64,000 nt of DNA from contig CAZXHT010000011.1 of assembly GCA_964640665.1 (NCBI GenBank), positions 1 through 64,000 of the forward strand, read 5' to 3'. The number at the start of each line of letters is the position of its first letter. The stretch's first letter is position 1. Position numbers and translations under genes: made by a program. This DNA is from DATKYQ01 sp964640665 (GTDB taxonomy: Bacteria; Myxococcota; B64-G9). The notes below the pieces were generated by a model. That model worked only from the letters and a program-made list of their open reading frames with translations, made no database searches and was not told where the DNA came from. This document shows, one piece after another, positions 61,142-64,000 of the stretch.

Positions 61142-63523
61142 ATGATCGGCATCACCTCGTTCGGCGGATATATCCCCAGGTTGCGTATCGAGCGCATGAC
61201 AATCTACCAGAACATAGGCTGGTACATGCCGGCTACCATGATGGTGGCCCAGGGAGAGAGATCGTTTTGCAACTGGGACGAAGATACCCTGACCATGGCT
61301 GTGGCTGCCGCCCGGGATTGCATGACGGGCCGCGACAGGAGCCGGCTGGGCGCGGTCTATCTGGCGTCCACCACGCTGCCCTTCGCCGATCGCCAGAATG
61401 CAGGCATCGTCAAGGGCGCTCTGAATCTTTCCGACGACATACAGACAGACGATTTCACATCGTCGCTGAAATCAGCGACCAGCGCCATGGTCGCGGGCCT
61501 TACCGCCGTCAAGGCGGGAGACTGCGACGAAGTGCTGGTGGTCGCCGCTGACAAGCGCCAGGCCAAGGCAGCAGGTTTCTACGAGATGTGGTTCGGGGAC
61601 GGCGCTGCGGCGGTGACGCTGGGTCGTGACGGGGTTGTGGCCGAGTTTTTGGGCGGGCACTCTCTGTCTTTGGATTTCGTCGATCACTACCGTGGATCGG
61701 GCAAAAAGTTCGACTACACCTGGGAAGAGCGCTGGGTGCGGGATGAGGGCTACTCGAAGATCATCCCGGCGGCGGTCAAGGGCTTGTTCGAAAAGCTCGG
61801 TATCGGTATCGACGACGTCGACCGACTGGTGTTCCCCTGTTTCTTCAAGGCCGAGCACAGCAAGATAGGAAAGAAGCTCGGCGCCGCTCCGGAGAAGGTC
61901 ACAGACAACTTGCACGAAGCTTGTGGCGAATGCGGCGCCGCCCATCCGCTGGTCATGCTGTCACACGCGCTGGAGCATGCCGCGCCCGGTGAGCGAATTC
62001 TGCTTGCGGGTTTCGGCCAGGGCTGCGATGCCCTGTACTTCAAAGTCACGGACGAGATTCGCAAACTTCCCGCTCGGCCTGGCATCCGCGGCAGCCTGGA
62101 GAACAAGAAGAAAGTCGAGCAGTACACCAAGTTCCTGAAGTTCAGGGACCTGATCGAGTGTGAAACGGGTATTCGGGCCGAGGCCCCAACCCAGACGGCT
62201 TTAACCGTCTTGTGGCGCGATCGCAAGATGCTTCAGGGACTCGTCGGCGGCAAGTGCATAAGCTGCGGCACGCCGCAGTTTCCCAAGATGGACGTGTGCG
62301 TCAATCCCGACTGCCGGGCGCATCATACCCAGGAGGACTACGAGTTCGCAGACTTGCCGGCCAAGGTGAAGACATTCACCGGCGATTATCTGGTCGTCTC
62401 GGTAGACCCGCCGGGCATTTACGGCATGATCCAGTTCGAGGGCGGCGGACGCATGCTGGCCGATTTCAGCGATTGCGGTCTTGATGACGTTTTTGTCGGC
62501 CAGTCGGTTCAAATGGCTTTTCGCCGGCGTTACGAAGACGCCGAGCGCGGATTCACGGGATACTTCTGGAAGGCTGTCCCGCTGCCGGGAGCAGAGCGCA
62601 AGGCCGCCCGGGGCGAGGAAATTCGCTTCGACGGGCGCGTGGCGATCGTCACCGGCGCGGGCGGGGGGCTGGGCCGGGAATACGCCCTCGAGCTTGCCAG
62701 GCGGGGCGCCCGGATCGTGGTAAACGATCTTGGCGGCGCCACCGACGGAACGGGCGGTTCACAAGCGCCGGCTGACAAGGTAGTCGAGGAAATAGAGGCA
62801 ATGGGAGGCGAGGCAATTGCCTCGTACGACAGCGTGGCTACCCCGCAGGGCGGAGCAGCGATAGTCGCCCGGGCAGTCGATGGTTTTGGCAGGCTGGATA
62901 TCCTGGTGAACAACGCGGGTATCCTGCGCGACCGCACGCTTCTGAAGATGGAGCCGGATCAGTTCGAGAAGGTTTTGACCGTGCACCTGCGGGGCGCCTA
63001 CAACGTCACGCGTCCGGCGCTTGTGCACATGAAAGACGGCGGCTACGGCCGCATCATCATGACCACCTCGGCCGCCGGCCTGTATGGCAACTTCGGACAG
63101 ACCAATTATTCCGCGGCCAAGCTGGGACTGGTTGGTTTCATGAACACCCTCAAGATCGAGGGCCGCAAGTACGACGTCCGGGTGAATGCCGTGGCGCCGG
63201 TGGCCAGGACGAGACTGACGGCCGATCTGCTGCCGCCCGAGCTTGCCGAAAAGCTGCTACCGGAGTTCGTTGTCCCGCTGATTGTTTACTTGTGTTCGAC
63301 CGGCTGCGAGTTAAGCGGCATGATATTCAACGCCGGGATGGGCTATTTCAACAGGGTCGCCATGGTTGCGGGCAAGGGCGTATTCGTCGGCGGCGGCGAA
63401 ATTCCGACGCCGGAGCAGATCATGCAAAACTGGGAGGCCATCAACGATCTGTCCGCTGGGCGGGAGTTCGAGGACGCCATGGCAGCCATCGCACCCATGT
63501 TGGGAACTGGCGCGGGAAAATAG
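61142..63523 (+). CDS. HMG-CoA-synthase-like, DUF35 and SDR fusion
   Basis: GGGAGG eight bases before ATG 61142 fixes the start (793 residues). Residues 1-~340 follow archaeal HMG-CoA synthase (MIGITSFGGYIPRLRIE, WDEDTLTMAVAAAR, EACGECGAAHPLVML). Where that family has the nucleophile Cys, this protein reads FTSSLKSAT with Leu109, and the upstream Glu of TES-PY is replaced (STTLPFADRQ). Residues ~365-480 are a DUF35 zinc-ribbon/OB fold (CISCGTPQF, CVNPDC). From residue 496 a second SDR follows (TGAGGGLG, YSAAK), very close to the one in the preceding gene. DUF35 proteins bind thiolases, and a thiolase gene comes next. A channelled complex with dehydrogenase activity is likely, with the HMGCS-like part structural or chemically altered. 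Confidence 0.85.
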   Translation: MIGITSFGGYIPRLRIERMTIYQNIGWYMPATMMVAQGERSFCNWDEDTLTMAVAAARDCMTGRDRSRLGAVYLASTTLPFADRQNAGIVKGALNLSDDIQTDDFTSSLKSATSAMVAGLTAVKAGDCDEVLVVAADKRQAKAAGFYEMWFGDGAAAVTLGRDGVVAEFLGGHSLSLDFVDHYRGSGKKFDYTWEERWVRDEGYSKIIPAAVKGLFEKLGIGIDDVDRLVFPCFFKAEHSKIGKKLGAAPEKVTDNLHEACGECGAAHPLVMLSHALEHAAPGERILLAGFGQGCDALYFKVTDEIRKLPARPGIRGSLENKKKVEQYTKFLKFRDLIECETGIRAEAPTQTALTVLWRDRKMLQGLVGGKCISCGTPQFPKMDVCVNPDCRAHHTQEDYEFADLPAKVKTFTGDYLVVSVDPPGIYGMIQFEGGGRMLADFSDCGLDDVFVGQSVQMAFRRRYEDAERGFTGYFWKAVPLPGAERKAARGEEIRFDGRVAIVTGAGGGLGREYALELARRGARIVVNDLGGATDGTGGSQAPADKVVEEIEAMGGEAIASYDSVATPQGGAAIVARAVDGFGRLDILVNNAGILRDRTLLKMEPDQFEKVLTVHLRGAYNVTRPALVHMKDGGYGRIIMTTSAAGLYGNFGQTNYSAAKLGLVGFMNTLKIEGRKYDVRVNAVAPVARTRLTADLLPPELAEKLLPEFVVPLIVYLCSTGCELSGMIFNAGMGYFNRVAMVAGKGVFVGGGEIPTPEQIMQNWEAINDLSAGREFEDAMAAIAPMLGTGAGK

Positions 63524-63532
63524 GGAGAAAAC

Positions 63533-64000
63533 ATGGCCACGGGAATCAAGGACAAGGTGGCGATAATCGGGATGGGCTGTACCAGGTTCGGAGAGCGCTG
63601 GGAGGTCGGCGCCGAGCAACTCATGGTAGAAGCCTTCGATGAGTGCCTCGAAGACGCAGGCATCGAGCGAGGCGACATCGAGGCAGCCTGGCTGAGCACC
63701 TGCATGGAAGAAGTCAACGTCGGCAAGAGTGCCTTGCCCCTATCGCGGGCGCTGCGTACCCCGCTGATCCCCGTCACACGAACCGAGAACTACTGCGCCA
63801 GCGGGACCGAGGCCTTTCGCGGGGCGGTCTACGCGGTTGCCTCGGGCGCCTACGACGTCTGCCTGGCCCTGGGTGTGGAGAAGCTCAAGGACACCGGCTA
63901 CGGCGGGTTGCCTAACCCGGGCTCCGGGGCGGGCACTCTGAACTGGTTATGGTTTCCCAACCTGTCCGCGCCTGGCGCCTTCGCCCAACTGGCCAGCGCC
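63533..64000 (+). CDS. Thiolase (SCP-x/acetyl-CoA acetyltransferase type), cut by the window end
   Basis: GGGAGAAA precedes the ATG; 156 codons are visible. VAIIGMGCTRFGERWEV opens the fold and Cys88 in TENYCASGTEAFR is the thiolase nucleophile. It would cleave a 3-ketoacyl-CoA with CoA or catalyse the reverse. It starts 10 bases after the DUF35 fusion, its likely partner. Confidence 0.88.
   Translation, partial: MATGIKDKVAIIGMGCTRFGERWEVGAEQLMVEAFDECLEDAGIERGDIEAAWLSTCMEEVNVGKSALPLSRALRTPLIPVTRTENYCASGTEAFRGAVYAVASGAYDVCLALGVEKLKDTGYGGLPNPGSGAGTLNWLWFPNLSAPGAFAQLASA

Overview
The window reads as a chromosomal segment of a GC-rich, Gram-negative, anaerobic bacterium of the deltaproteobacterial or Myxococcota-like type. 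It carries many lipoproteins and outer-membrane-like barrels, Asp/Gly-rich lipoprotein linkers, PEGA, FHA and TPR signalling parts, a glycyl radical enzyme, and a complete bacterial-type CO dehydrogenase/acetyl-CoA synthase (CODH/ACS) locus. The species cannot be fixed from the sequence alone. I see no tRNA, rRNA, CRISPR array or intact transposase.

Layout. 0-7.4 kb is a patchwork of small or secreted proteins (an S-layer-homology FAD oxidoreductase lipoprotein among them) separated by decayed gene ends: three PIN-domain toxin tails, an AAA/DUF4143 ATPase remnant and an alpha/beta-hydrolase remnant. 7.6-11.8 kb is a compact GntR regulator, glycyl radical enzyme and activase operon of unknown substrate. 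11.9-29.2 kb is a long run of secreted, lipoprotein and barrel proteins, most without a known family, with a truncated Ser/Thr kinase, a TPR protein and an FHA protein in the middle. It ends in a cluster of fragments (frameshifted lipoprotein, OmpA tail, serpin piece). 29.7-45.8 kb is the one-carbon/CODH block: folD, cooC, a 71-residue protein, acsD, a polyferredoxin, NuoE-, NuoF- and HoxU-like subunits, acsA, acsB, acsC, acsE, a second cooC, then yedK, and on the opposite strand folE2-cooT. 45.9-58.8 kb has a sugar-phosphate-type MFS transporter, a Tyr-rich secreted repeat protein, a MshEN-receiver-TPR protein, OmpA, a giant DUF2339/DUF3999 membrane protein, threonine aldolase, and a membrane glycosyltransferase-like gene flanked by direct repeats. 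59.0-64.0 kb is an acyl-CoA operon of mosaic enzymes that runs off the end.

How it fits together. FolD, AcsE, the corrinoid protein AcsCD, ACS and CODH form the carbonyl branch plus part of the methyl branch of the Wood-Ljungdahl pathway. The NuoE/NuoF/HoxU-like trio and the polyferredoxin sit inside the operon and probably link ferredoxin and NAD(H), with no hydrogenase gene in the window. Two CooC ATPases and CooT supply nickel-enzyme maturation. The terminal operon encodes hydratase, dehydrogenase, SCP2, HMG-CoA-synthase-like, DUF35 and thiolase functions in unusual fusions, pointing to an anaerobic acyl-CoA degradation or ketone-forming pathway whose substrate is unknown.

The strongest leads for something undescribed are the HMG-CoA-synthase-like/DUF35/SDR fusion that appears to lack the usual catalytic Cys and Glu, the hydratase-SDR-SCP2 enzyme with reordered domains, the orphan glycyl radical operon, and the hydrogenase-free NADH module embedded in the CODH/ACS operon.
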